Assembly: GCA_023823795.1 (NCBI GenBank) | Contig: CP085710.1 | Location: 2,258,001-2,322,000, forward strand | Length of the DNA stretch: 64,000 nucleotides | Source: Bacillus sp. F19 | GTDB lineage: Bacteria > Bacillota > Bacilli > Bacillales > Bacillaceae | Direction of reading: 5' to 3' | Shown: positions 47,858 through 56,395 of the stretch, in pieces | How positions within the stretch are numbered: position 1 is the stretch's first letter | How the letters are laid out: each line of letters begins with the position of its first letter | Program-made: the position numbers and the translations under genes | Notes under the pieces: generated by a model | The model's database searches: none | What the model saw: only the letters and a program-made list of their open reading frames with translations | Told to the model about the DNA's origin: nothing

Positions 47858-49036
47858 GTGAAAGAAGCTGTAATTGTTTCTTATGCAAGAACACCTATAG
47901 GTAGGTTTGGTGGTGTTTTAAAAGACTTATCTGCAGTTAATTTGGGTACAATTGCAATTTCAGGAGTATTAGAGAGATCAAAAGTAAGCGCTAATGATAT
48001 TGATGAAGTTATCATGGGGGTTGTATGGCAAGCAGGACAAAAAGCAAATCCAGCAAGACAGGCTGCAATTCGAGCAGGTATTAGTGAGGAAGCATCTGCA
48101 ATAACAATTAACCAGCAATGTTCTTCAGGAATTCGTGCTATTGATATGGCTGCTGATCAAATTAGACTAGGAAAGTCTAAAGTTGTGATTGCAGGTGGTT
48201 TTGAAAGTATGAGTAATGTTCCCTATATTGATATTAATGGCCGATGGGGGTACAAACGAGGTAGTAAGAGTTTAGAAGACGGGCTTTATTATGATGGTTT
48301 AGACGATGCATTTAATGGTACTCATATGGGGACTACTGCTGAGACTGTAGGTAGAAATGCGGCTTTGACAAGAGAGGAAGTCGATGCATTTGCTTTAGCA
48401 AGTCAGCAAAAAGCTTCCAGGGCTATACAAAAAGGACGGTTTGTTGAAGAAATTATTCCGATTAAATTAATGACTAAGATTGGTGAGATTGTTGTTGAAA
48501 AAGACGAATGTCCTCGTCTTAGTACTACTTATAATGATTTGCAAAAATTGAAACCTGTTTTTGAAATTAACGGGATATCAACAGCAGGAAATTCCCCGCC
48601 ATTAAGTGACGGTGCTTCTGCACTTGTACTAATGGAAAAATGTTATGCAATAGAAAAGGGGTATCAAATCCAAGGTACTATTATTGATACGGTCTCTATC
48701 GGGGTTGCTCCAGAAATTATGGGTTATGGACCAGTTCCAGCTATTAACAAATTATTAAAAAGAAACAAATTAACAATTGATGATATTGACTTATTAGAAA
48801 TTAATGAAGCTTTTGGGGCTCAGGCTCTAGCTTGTATAAAAGAAATTAAAATTCCTATCAAAAAGGTCAACGTAAATGGTGGTGCAATTGCTCTTGGTCA
48901 TCCGCCAGGGAATACTGGAGCAAGGTTAGTAGGTACCTTGATGACTGAGTTACGTATTAAAAATAAAAAGTTAGGAATCGCTACTTTATGTGCTGGAGGA
49001 GGACCTGCAATTGCAACATTATTAAGAAATGGGTGA
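47858..49036 (+). CDS. thiolase (acetyl-CoA C-acyltransferase)
   Basis: 392 residues. GTG at 47858 is preferred because GGGAGGT lies 7 bases upstream; the in-frame TTG at 47852 is too close to it. Catalytic residues are all present: Cys88 in NQQCSSGIRA, His348 in ALGHPPGNTGARL and Cys378 in TLCAGGGPA. It cleaves 3-oxoacyl-CoA to acetyl- or propionyl-CoA plus a shortened acyl-CoA, the last step of beta-oxidation. First gene of the + strand catabolic region and probably read from the promoter at 47769. Confidence 0.92.
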   Translation: MKEAVIVSYARTPIGRFGGVLKDLSAVNLGTIAISGVLERSKVSANDIDEVIMGVVWQAGQKANPARQAAIRAGISEEASAITINQQCSSGIRAIDMAADQIRLGKSKVVIAGGFESMSNVPYIDINGRWGYKRGSKSLEDGLYYDGLDDAFNGTHMGTTAETVGRNAALTREEVDAFALASQQKASRAIQKGRFVEEIIPIKLMTKIGEIVVEKDECPRLSTTYNDLQKLKPVFEINGISTAGNSPPLSDGASALVLMEKCYAIEKGYQIQGTIIDTVSIGVAPEIMGYGPVPAINKLLKRNKLTIDDIDLLEINEAFGAQALACIKEIKIPIKKVNVNGGAIALGHPPGNTGARLVGTLMTELRIKNKKLGIATLCAGGGPAIATLLRNG

Positions 49037-49124
49037 ACCATGTTGAAAGCGTAGATAGTTTTTTGAATATGAATATTTATTCGATATCATTTAAATTACT
49101 ATGAATAAGGGAGGTTTCAACTAT

Positions 49125-50087
49125 TTGGAATTTTTAGAAATTATTGATGGTATTAAATCTGGTAATAAAAGAGCACTAGCAAGAGCAATAACAATCGTTG
49201 AAAACAATCAAGAAAATTATTTGGAGTTGGTTTCAAAAATATATTTGAGTTCAGGTAAAGCACATATTATTGGAATAACGGGCTCACCTGGCACAGGGAA
49301 AAGTACATTAGTAGACAAAGTTGCTTCCAAATTACAAATGGACGGAAAATCTATTGCAATAATAGCAATTGATCCTAGTAGCCCGTTTTCTAATGGTGCA
49401 ATTTTAGGTGATAGAATACGAATGTCTAATTCTCAGAAAACGCCTGATATTTTCGTTAGAAGCATAGCGTCTAGAGGTCAAGTTGGCGGATTGTCCAAAT
49501 CAGTTCGAAACATAATTACACTTATGGATGTCTTTGGGTATGACTGCATTTTAATAGAAACAGTTGGTTCAGGGCAGTCAGAAATAGAAATCATGAATTT
49601 GGCACATACAACGATAGTAGTTACTGCACCAGGTTTAGGGGATGAAATTCAGGCACAAAAAGCAGGTATTATGGAGATTGCCAATTTATTTGTAGTTAAC
49701 AAAGCTGATTTACCAAGTGCTGAAATAACTGCTAACCAGATTCAACAAATGCTTCATACTGAATCAGTTATTAAGAGAAAGAAGGTACCAGTATTATTAA
49801 CTTCTGCACTGGAAGATAAAGGAATAGTAAATCTTATTGAAAAAATTGAGGTAAGGTGGGATGAAATTAACAAAACAGGTGAAAGAGCAAGGATTGAAAA
49901 CGCACATGCAAAGTATAAGCTAACAGAGAGTTTGAATGAGAAGTTTTTGAGTTATATAGAAAACGAAATATTGAATGGGGCTGAATGGAATGACATTTTT
50001 AAACAAGTAATTGATAGGAAAATAAACCCTGAATGTGCCGCTAGCAAATTATTCACCCGATTTCTTAAAAAGGAATCTGACGTTTGA
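49125..50087 (+). CDS. MeaB/ArgK-type G-protein chaperone of a B12-dependent mutase
   Basis: 320 residues. TTG 49125 is chosen because GGGAGG lies upstream and the product then starts like family members (LEIIDGIKSGNKRALARAITIVEN); an ATG at 49101 is the alternative. P-loop GSPGTGKST, switch region DPSSPFSNGAILGDRIRM, and the base motif NKAD. MeaB proteins load and protect adenosylcobalamin in acyl-CoA mutases. The mutase subunits are encoded just downstream, separated by a decayed gene. Confidence 0.92.
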   Translation: MEFLEIIDGIKSGNKRALARAITIVENNQENYLELVSKIYLSSGKAHIIGITGSPGTGKSTLVDKVASKLQMDGKSIAIIAIDPSSPFSNGAILGDRIRMSNSQKTPDIFVRSIASRGQVGGLSKSVRNIITLMDVFGYDCILIETVGSGQSEIEIMNLAHTTIVVTAPGLGDEIQAQKAGIMEIANLFVVNKADLPSAEITANQIQQMLHTESVIKRKKVPVLLTSALEDKGIVNLIEKIEVRWDEINKTGERARIENAHAKYKLTESLNEKFLSYIENEILNGAEWNDIFKQVIDRKINPECAASKLFTRFLKKESDV

Positions 50088-50149
50088 TTTAATATTCTAA
50101 TTATTAATAACGCTTTCTCTTTTGTGTGGGATCTCTAATCAAAATATTT

Positions 50150-50770
50150 ATATGTTAATTTTGGCCGCTTGTACAAGTCAGAATGCAGATAACAATGGAA
50201 ATCAAAAGGATTCTAATCAAAGAGAGTCAAATTGATGCAGATGTTTTTTTTGTATTTACCTAAGCAAATCTAGCTGCAAACTTAAAGAAAGAAATGCTTG
50301 AATTGGTTTAACATACACTCCTATTTAGTTACCTCTACTGGTGGGAACGAGATAAATTTATATCATTCAGCTGGTGAAGATGTATGGACGTGGACGATTA
50401 GTTCTGCATCCTTTCCTAACCCCAAATAGATACAGATAATCCTCAATAACAGATTTATGTTGAAAAGTTAGGGAAATGTTATCCTATTATTCCTCCATCA
50501 GGCTTTGTTCATATAGGTTGGGGCGCAGGCCAAGTGTTTGTTGAAGCGTTTGAACGTACCGGTCCAGAATGAGCTTAGTAATAACTTCGATGTATACGTT
50601 TGATAATTGGAATGGTTCCATTTATGAATCGGTAACGTTTTCTCCAAAAATCATTACGGAGTAACATCCTTATTTATGACAGAATTTCACCAAACTTAGA
50701 TACTATTACTTTTGATCCCGCTACTGGAAAAGTTAAATATAAATTTTCTAGACTATTATTAAACAACTAT
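50150..50770 (+). pseudogene. decayed LivK-type substrate-binding lipoprotein gene
   Basis: Begins with a lipobox-like LAACTSQNADNNGNQ, then stops. Later fragments in shifting frames read EKLGKCYPIIPPSGFVHIGWGAGQVFVEAFERTGPE and NNFDVYTFDNWNGSIYESVTFSPKNHYG, which match the C-terminal part of branched-chain amino acid/amide type binding proteins (Peripla_BP_6). Large central parts are deleted. It suggests that the cluster once had its own ABC importer gene for its substrate. Confidence 0.6.
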
Positions 50771-50786
50771 TAGAGGAGAGTGAAAA

Positions 50787-51191
50787 ATGGAAAGACCGAT
50801 AAAAGTTTTAGTAACAAAGATTGGATTAGATGGTCACGATAGAGGTGCACGTGTTATAGCCAGTGCATTTCGAAATGCAGGAATGGAAGTAATCTATACT
50901 AGTCCTTGGCAGAAGTTAGAGGATGTAGTAAATATCACTCTTCAGGAAGATGTAGATATTGTTGCCATTAGTTCTTTAGCATATGATCATCTAATTGTTC
51001 CTAAATTAATTGAAGCTCTGCAAAGTGAAGGGTTAGGGGACAAAAAAGTTCTTGTTGGAGGGATTATTCCAAGTGAAGATGAAGAAATGCTATTGAATGC
51101 TGGCGTTAAAAAGATCTTCCATCCAGGAGATACATTGGACTCTATTGTTGAATATGTAGAAAATCTCATGGACAAAAAAAGTTTGAAATGA
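50787..51191 (+). CDS. acyl-CoA mutase small subunit, B12-binding
   Basis: 134 residues, ATG 50787 with GAGGAGAG upstream. The whole protein is a cobalamin-binding Rossmann domain: IKVLVTKIGLDGHDRGARVIA carries DxHxxG with the cobalt ligand His17, ISSLAYDHL and VLVGGIIPSEDEEML follow. This separate small subunit is typical of isobutyryl-CoA and 2-hydroxyisobutyryl-CoA mutases, not of the fused methylmalonyl-CoA enzyme. The large subunit starts 9 bp after its stop. Confidence 0.92.
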   Translation: MERPIKVLVTKIGLDGHDRGARVIASAFRNAGMEVIYTSPWQKLEDVVNITLQEDVDIVAISSLAYDHLIVPKLIEALQSEGLGDKKVLVGGIIPSEDEEMLLNAGVKKIFHPGDTLDSIVEYVENLMDKKSLK

Positions 51192-51200
51192 GGTGTTTGA

Positions 51201-52853
51201 ATGGAGAAAATCAAACAAGATAATTATCAGCAATGGGCAAAAGAATATAAGAATATGAGAGGAGTTCCTGCAGAGCAAGACTTAAAGTATAACCTGTCAG
51301 GAATACCGATAAAACCAATTTACACTGCTCACGATATTAAAGAAGAAACACTGTCATATCCTGGGGAATATCCATATACTCGTGGTTTGTACCCTACAAT
51401 GTATCGAGGCAGAGGGTGGAGTAGAAGACAATTAATAGGACTGGATACTCCTGAAAGATTTAATGAACGGCAAAGAGAATTAATAAAGACAGGGTCAAAT
51501 GCTATAAGTTTAATATTTTGTAACAGTTTTTATCGAGGTTATGATGCCGATGAAGTGGATTCTCTTCTCGTTGGAACGTGCGGAACACCGATTAATACAA
51601 TAGAGGACATGGAAATTGCTTTTGATCAGATCCCAATAGATAAAATCAGTATTGCTCTAAATGATCCAATCGGTTTTACTGGATTGGCAATGTTATTAGT
51701 CATAGCAGATCGTCGAGGGATTCCATATTCCAAAATAACAGGTACAAGTAACCAATCCGATTTTATATCACACTTTGTTGCTAACCATATGTTTTATCGT
51801 ATTTCTCTTGATGGAAGTTTAAAGATTTTGTTAGACCACATAAAGTACACAAACAAATATGTTCCAAATTGGAATCCAGTGAGTATTGTTGGGCAACATA
51901 TGCAACAGGCTGGTGCTACTCCTGCCCAAGCATTAGCATTTACGATTTCGACAGGTATTACTTATATAGAAGAAACATTAAAACAGGGATTATCTATTGA
52001 TACTTTTGCACCTCGTTTTACATTTTTCTATGATATCAGTATTAGTATGTTCGAAGAAGTTGCAAAATTCCGTGCGGGACGACGAATATGGGCGAAGTTA
52101 TTAAAGGAACGGTTTGGAGCAAAAGATCCACGCTCAATGCGGTTTAAATTTCATGGTCAAACATCTGGGGCTGAGTTGACTAGACAACAACCATTAAACA
52201 ATATTGTACGAGTAACTATTCAAGCTATGGCAGGGATTCTTGGAGGTGCACAATCACTTCATACAGATTCATATGACGAAGCGTTAGGGACACCGATAGA
52301 GCAAGCAGCTAGAATTGCTATTAATACACAAAATATTTTAGCGGAGGAATCGGGTATTGCCGATGTAATTGATCCGATGGGCGGCTCATATTATTTAGAA
52401 AGATTAACAGATCAAATGGAAGAAGAAGTCTGGGGATACATTCAAAAAATTGATGAAATGGGCGGTATGTTAGAAGCAGTTAGAAAGGGTTATGTTCAAA
52501 AAGTCATAGGTGAATCAGCTGAAAAATATCAACGACAAGTTGATAGTAAACACAGAGTAATTGTTGGAGTAAATAAATATCAAATCGATGAGAGTGAAGA
52601 TAAACGACCAAATCTTACAAGGGTAGATCAAAAACTAATTCAAAAACATTTAAAACGTTTAGAAAACTTCAAAAAAAGAAGAGATAAAAGCAAAGTTGAT
52701 GAAGCTTTAAGTAGAATTGTAGCTGCAACAAATAATGACGATTTAAATATTTTCGCTGAAACAATTTCAGCTATAGAGGCAGGATGTACACACGGTGAAA
52801 TAATTGAAAAACTAAGAGAATGTTACGGTTTTGGACACCCGAATATTGTTTGA
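51201..52853 (+). CDS. divergent adenosylcobalamin-dependent acyl-CoA mutase, large subunit
   Basis: 550 residues, ATG 51201 with GAGGTG upstream. TIM-barrel substrate domain of the MCM family: YPTMYRGRGWSRRQ, GQHMQQAGATPAQALAF (conserved His), FKFHGQTSGAELTRQQPLNN, GGAQSLHTDSYDEALG, EESGIADVIDPMGGSYY. Length and lack of a B12 domain fit Icm/Hcm-type large subunits. By hand alignment, Tyr89 of methylmalonyl-CoA mutase is Leu78 here, Arg207 is Ala194, and the usual FDLPT block is FCNSF (106-110). So the dicarboxylate contacts are lost and the substrate is probably a different, maybe bulkier, acyl-CoA. Catalyses a carbon-skeleton 1,2-rearrangement with the small subunit. Confidence 0.88.
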   Translation: MEKIKQDNYQQWAKEYKNMRGVPAEQDLKYNLSGIPIKPIYTAHDIKEETLSYPGEYPYTRGLYPTMYRGRGWSRRQLIGLDTPERFNERQRELIKTGSNAISLIFCNSFYRGYDADEVDSLLVGTCGTPINTIEDMEIAFDQIPIDKISIALNDPIGFTGLAMLLVIADRRGIPYSKITGTSNQSDFISHFVANHMFYRISLDGSLKILLDHIKYTNKYVPNWNPVSIVGQHMQQAGATPAQALAFTISTGITYIEETLKQGLSIDTFAPRFTFFYDISISMFEEVAKFRAGRRIWAKLLKERFGAKDPRSMRFKFHGQTSGAELTRQQPLNNIVRVTIQAMAGILGGAQSLHTDSYDEALGTPIEQAARIAINTQNILAEESGIADVIDPMGGSYYLERLTDQMEEEVWGYIQKIDEMGGMLEAVRKGYVQKVIGESAEKYQRQVDSKHRVIVGVNKYQIDESEDKRPNLTRVDQKLIQKHLKRLENFKKRRDKSKVDEALSRIVAATNNDDLNIFAETISAIEAGCTHGEIIEKLRECYGFGHPNIV

Positions 52854-52944
52854 TTATTCAACCAAAATCAATTTGATTAAAGTTAATAAATAAATATAAG
52901 AAAGTCTTATTGACAAATTATTGGGAACGGTAGGGTATTTATCG

Positions 52945-53085
52945 CAGATTAACGGGCAGTAAGACCCCCAATTCAAGAAGTCGAAGAAACAAAGAATTCT
53001 AAGTGGGCGATCAACTGCCCGTAAAAGCCCGATTGGTTCAACTAACCATCAGTGGGGGATGAACAAAACCCCCACTAATGGAAAT
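52945..53085. repeat. structured repeat, possibly an IS200/IS605 end or bcr-like element
   Basis: ACGGGCAGT (near 52951) and ACTGCCCGT (near 53014) are perfect inverted repeats. Next to them AGTGGGGG/CCCCCACT (53050-53077) form a hairpin. I recall closely similar sequence dispersed in Bacillus genomes. No ORF inside. The remaining part of the 52854-53470 gap shows no gene. Confidence 0.5.
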
Positions 53086-53470
53086 TTCACTTTATGAATG
53101 CCCTGCTATCCTCTTTATCTGCTTAAAGTATATTGAAGGAATACACCTTCTGTTAGAATCCGAGATTATTATAAATTCCCATAAGAAACTATCATGAGTT
53201 TTAATATACTACTCAGTAAGGAATTTGAATGAGCTTATGCAGAATCTAACTAATTAGAACGGAATAAGCAGAGCCGGGCTTTGTGAAATTACCAAGGAAA
53301 ACAAAATATTTTCTTTTGTTATGTTAGAAAGTATTGACCAGATTAGTGATGTTCCGTCCCTTTTTCCATAAAAAGAAATTGTTTATTTCGGTAATCAATC
53401 CTTAGCGTGGCTGCGTAAGACGTTTACACTCTTTTTTTCATGATCTAAAAAAGAATGGTGGGATATTTCT

Positions 53471-54607
53471 ATGGCATATTTACTAGAGGAACACCAAATC
53501 CTTCGAACATCTTTAAGGAAGTTTCTAGAGAAGGAAGCTTATCCTTATTATGATGAATGGGAAAAAAATCGTATGATCCCACGTGATTTTTGGAAAAATA
53601 TGGGAAAAAATGGTTTTCTTTGCCCATATGTGGATGAAAAATATGGAGGCATGAATGCTGACTTTGGATATTCTGTTGTTTTAATAGAAGAGTTAGAAAA
53701 GGTTGGTTCTAGTTTAATTGGAGTATCCAATCACAATGATATTGTAGTACCTTATTTAAATACATTTGGAACAGAAGAGCAAAAGTTGAAATGGTTGCCT
53801 GGTTGTCTAAATGGAGATTTGATAACAGCAATTGCAATGACAGAACCCGGGACTGGATCAGACCTAGGCAGTATTAAAACAACAGCTGTAAAAGATAGAG
53901 ATCATTATATCATAAATGGAGAAAAAACATTTATTACAAATGGCATTCAATCAGATTTGATTCTTGTTGCATGTAAAACAGATCCAAATGTAAATGATCA
54001 TAAAGGGATAAGTCTAATAGTAGTAGAGCGTGATACAGTTGGCTTTAAGAGAGGGAAAAAACTAGATAAAGTCGGTCTTCATAGCCAAGATACTGCAGAA
54101 CTAATTTTTGAGGATGCAAAAGTTCCAGCTTCAAACCTATTAGGTGAAGAAGGGAAAGGTTTTTATTATTTAATGGAAAAACTTCAGCAAGAACGTCTAG
54201 TTGTTGCCATTGCAGCACAAGTAGCAGCTGAAAAAATGTTAGAGTTAACTATTAAATATACGAAAGAAAGAACTACTTTTGGAAAACCTATCAGCAAGTT
54301 TCAAAATACACAGTTTAAGCTTGCGGAAATGGCAACGGAAATCGAATTAGGACGAAACTTTATAAATAATTTAATTGAAAATCATATAAATAATAGAGAA
54401 ATTGTAAAACAGGTATCTATGGCTAAATGGTGGAACACTGAGATGGCCAAACGAGTAGCATCTCAATGTATGCAATTGTTTGGTGGTTACGGGTATATGG
54501 AAGAATATGAAATTGCTAGAAGGTATAGAGATATTCCTGTGGCTGCAATCTATGCTGGGACAAACGAAATTATGAAACTAATTATTGCTAAGAATATGGA
54601 ATTATAG
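53471..54607 (+). CDS. acyl-CoA dehydrogenase
   Basis: 378 residues, ATG 53471, with only a weak RBS-like GGTGGGA upstream. N-terminal helical domain, middle beta domain with AMTEPGTGSDLGS and ITNGIQSD, C-terminal domain with RTTFGKPISKFQNTQF and QLFGGYGYMEEY. The usual catalytic Glu position of short/medium-chain enzymes is Ala here (YAGTNEI). The isovaleryl/long-chain type Glu is present instead, at Glu241 in QQERLVVA. So it is an IVD/LCAD-like dehydrogenase that makes a 2-enoyl-CoA from a branched or long substrate, with electrons passing to ETF. Confidence 0.92.
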   Translation: MAYLLEEHQILRTSLRKFLEKEAYPYYDEWEKNRMIPRDFWKNMGKNGFLCPYVDEKYGGMNADFGYSVVLIEELEKVGSSLIGVSNHNDIVVPYLNTFGTEEQKLKWLPGCLNGDLITAIAMTEPGTGSDLGSIKTTAVKDRDHYIINGEKTFITNGIQSDLILVACKTDPNVNDHKGISLIVVERDTVGFKRGKKLDKVGLHSQDTAELIFEDAKVPASNLLGEEGKGFYYLMEKLQQERLVVAIAAQVAAEKMLELTIKYTKERTTFGKPISKFQNTQFKLAEMATEIELGRNFINNLIENHINNREIVKQVSMAKWWNTEMAKRVASQCMQLFGGYGYMEEYEIARRYRDIPVAAIYAGTNEIMKLIIAKNMEL

Positions 54608-54661
54608 GGTCTTTAACGTACGAAAATAAATCCTAGCTCTTAATTAAAGGAGTGATTATTC

Positions 54662-56251
54662 GTGTTAATGAGTAACATAATTGAAAATGTTGTCATGGAA
54701 TACCCAGCTAAGTTAGCAACAATATATAAAGGCGTTGAAAGGACATATCGGCAATTTTATGAAAGGTCAAGAAAAATCGCTTATGGATTACAACAATTAA
54801 ATTTTTACAAGGGTGATCGAATAGCCATTCTTTTAAATAATCGACCGGAATACTTTGAACTTTATTTTGGAATTTTCAGCTTTGGCGGGATTGCTGTACC
54901 TTTAAATACAAGGCTTTCTACTGAAGAATTAAAGTATATTATTATTCATTCAGGAGCAAATACAGTCGTATATGAAGATTCATTTAAGGAAAAAATCTTC
55001 TCTTTGCAGAGTGAATTAAAAGGAGTTAAAAATTATATTAGTATTGGGGAAAAGAATGATTTAAGTTTAAATCTTGAAGAAATCATTCATTCTGCACAAA
55101 ATTATGTTGTAAAAAGTGAAGTAGAAGAAAATGATGTCGCATTTCTATGCTATACAAGCGGTACAACTGGAAAGCCAAAAGGAGCTATGATTACACACAA
55201 AAATATGACATCAATGTGTGGTTATCAGTTAATAGAGTTACCTCGTTATAGGTCTTATGTAGGGATGTGTTTATTCCCGTTTTTTCATATCGGGGTAATG
55301 ATGGGCCTTAACAAAATAGCATTAGGCATGACTTGTGTTTTCTCAGACTTTTCCATAGCAAATGTAGCAGAGGTAGCTGAATTAATTGAAAAACATAAAA
55401 TTAATGATTTAGATATTACTGCGACACAATTGAAAATCTTTTCGAACGACCCGCTAACTAAAAATTATGATCTTACTAGTTTAAAGACTGTTTCAACTGG
55501 TGGTGGATTTACTTTAGATTCTACGATGAGAAAATTCTTTTCAATGTTTCCAATGGGACATGAAGTTGTCTTAGCAAATATATACGGTATGACAGAAAAT
55601 ACTGCACATGTCATGAGTAAGATAATTAGTAAGAGCACGTTAGAAAAAGAGATAGAAAAATTAGACTTATTACCAGGAATAAAAGCATCTGGTATGAGTG
55701 CAGGTAAGCCGATATATGGTATGTTAGTGAAAATTGTTGATAACTATGGTAACCAAGTTCCCGACAATCAAGTTGGGGAGATACTTGTTAAAGGAGATAC
55801 TGTATTGAAGGGGTATTGGCAAGAGCCTGAAAAGACAAACGAGGCCGTTATTGATGGATGGTACTATACTGGTGATCTAGGTATTCGATTAAAAAGTGGA
55901 GATTATTTTGTAGTAGATAGAAAAAAAGATATGGTGCTTACTGGTGATGAAAATGTTTATGCAGCAGAAGTGGAAAATGTATTATCTACCCATCCATTTG
56001 TAAAAGAAGTAGCAATTATTGGTGTCCCTCATGAATTATATGGAGAAACTGTTACAGCAATCGTCGTTCCAAATGATAATAGTAATATAAAAGAAGAAGA
56101 GCTAATAGATTTTTGCAGAGATAAAATAGGCGGATACAAAATACCAAAATTTATATATTTCATTGATCAATTACCTAGAAATGCTGCTGGTAAAATACTA
56201 AAACATAAATTAAAAGATAATATGAATAAAATAGCAACATCATACAATTGA
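54662..56251 (+). CDS. acyl-CoA synthetase (AMP-forming)
   Basis: 529 residues, GTG 54662 with AAAGGAG nine bases upstream. ANL-family adenylating enzyme: P-loop-like YTSGTTGKPKGAMITH, A5 motif NIYGMTEN, A7/A8 region WYYTGDLG and DRKKDMVLTGDENVYAAEVE, and the A10 catalytic lysine in PRNAAGKILK. It activates a carboxylic acid to its CoA ester with ATP, the entry step of the cluster. Chain-length preference cannot be read from sequence; the cluster suggests a branched or cyclic acid. Confidence 0.92.
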   Translation: MLMSNIIENVVMEYPAKLATIYKGVERTYRQFYERSRKIAYGLQQLNFYKGDRIAILLNNRPEYFELYFGIFSFGGIAVPLNTRLSTEELKYIIIHSGANTVVYEDSFKEKIFSLQSELKGVKNYISIGEKNDLSLNLEEIIHSAQNYVVKSEVEENDVAFLCYTSGTTGKPKGAMITHKNMTSMCGYQLIELPRYRSYVGMCLFPFFHIGVMMGLNKIALGMTCVFSDFSIANVAEVAELIEKHKINDLDITATQLKIFSNDPLTKNYDLTSLKTVSTGGGFTLDSTMRKFFSMFPMGHEVVLANIYGMTENTAHVMSKIISKSTLEKEIEKLDLLPGIKASGMSAGKPIYGMLVKIVDNYGNQVPDNQVGEILVKGDTVLKGYWQEPEKTNEAVIDGWYYTGDLGIRLKSGDYFVVDRKKDMVLTGDENVYAAEVENVLSTHPFVKEVAIIGVPHELYGETVTAIVVPNDNSNIKEEELIDFCRDKIGGYKIPKFIYFIDQLPRNAAGKILKHKLKDNMNKIATSYN

Positions 56252-56395
56252 TAGGAATCATTTTTAGTTTAGGTAGAATAAAACAAAAATAATCAAGCAG
56301 AAGTATCTCGTTTTACGAAGAAAGGTAAAATTATTGATATACGTAAACTAGGTGATTATCCAATTCATTTGTCTATGTTTTCTGGAGGGAAAATA

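Noticed and set aside
51201-52853. Plain methylmalonyl-CoA mutase annotation
   Set aside because: Separate small subunit, missing carboxylate-binding Tyr/Arg equivalents and replaced FDLPT block argue against it.
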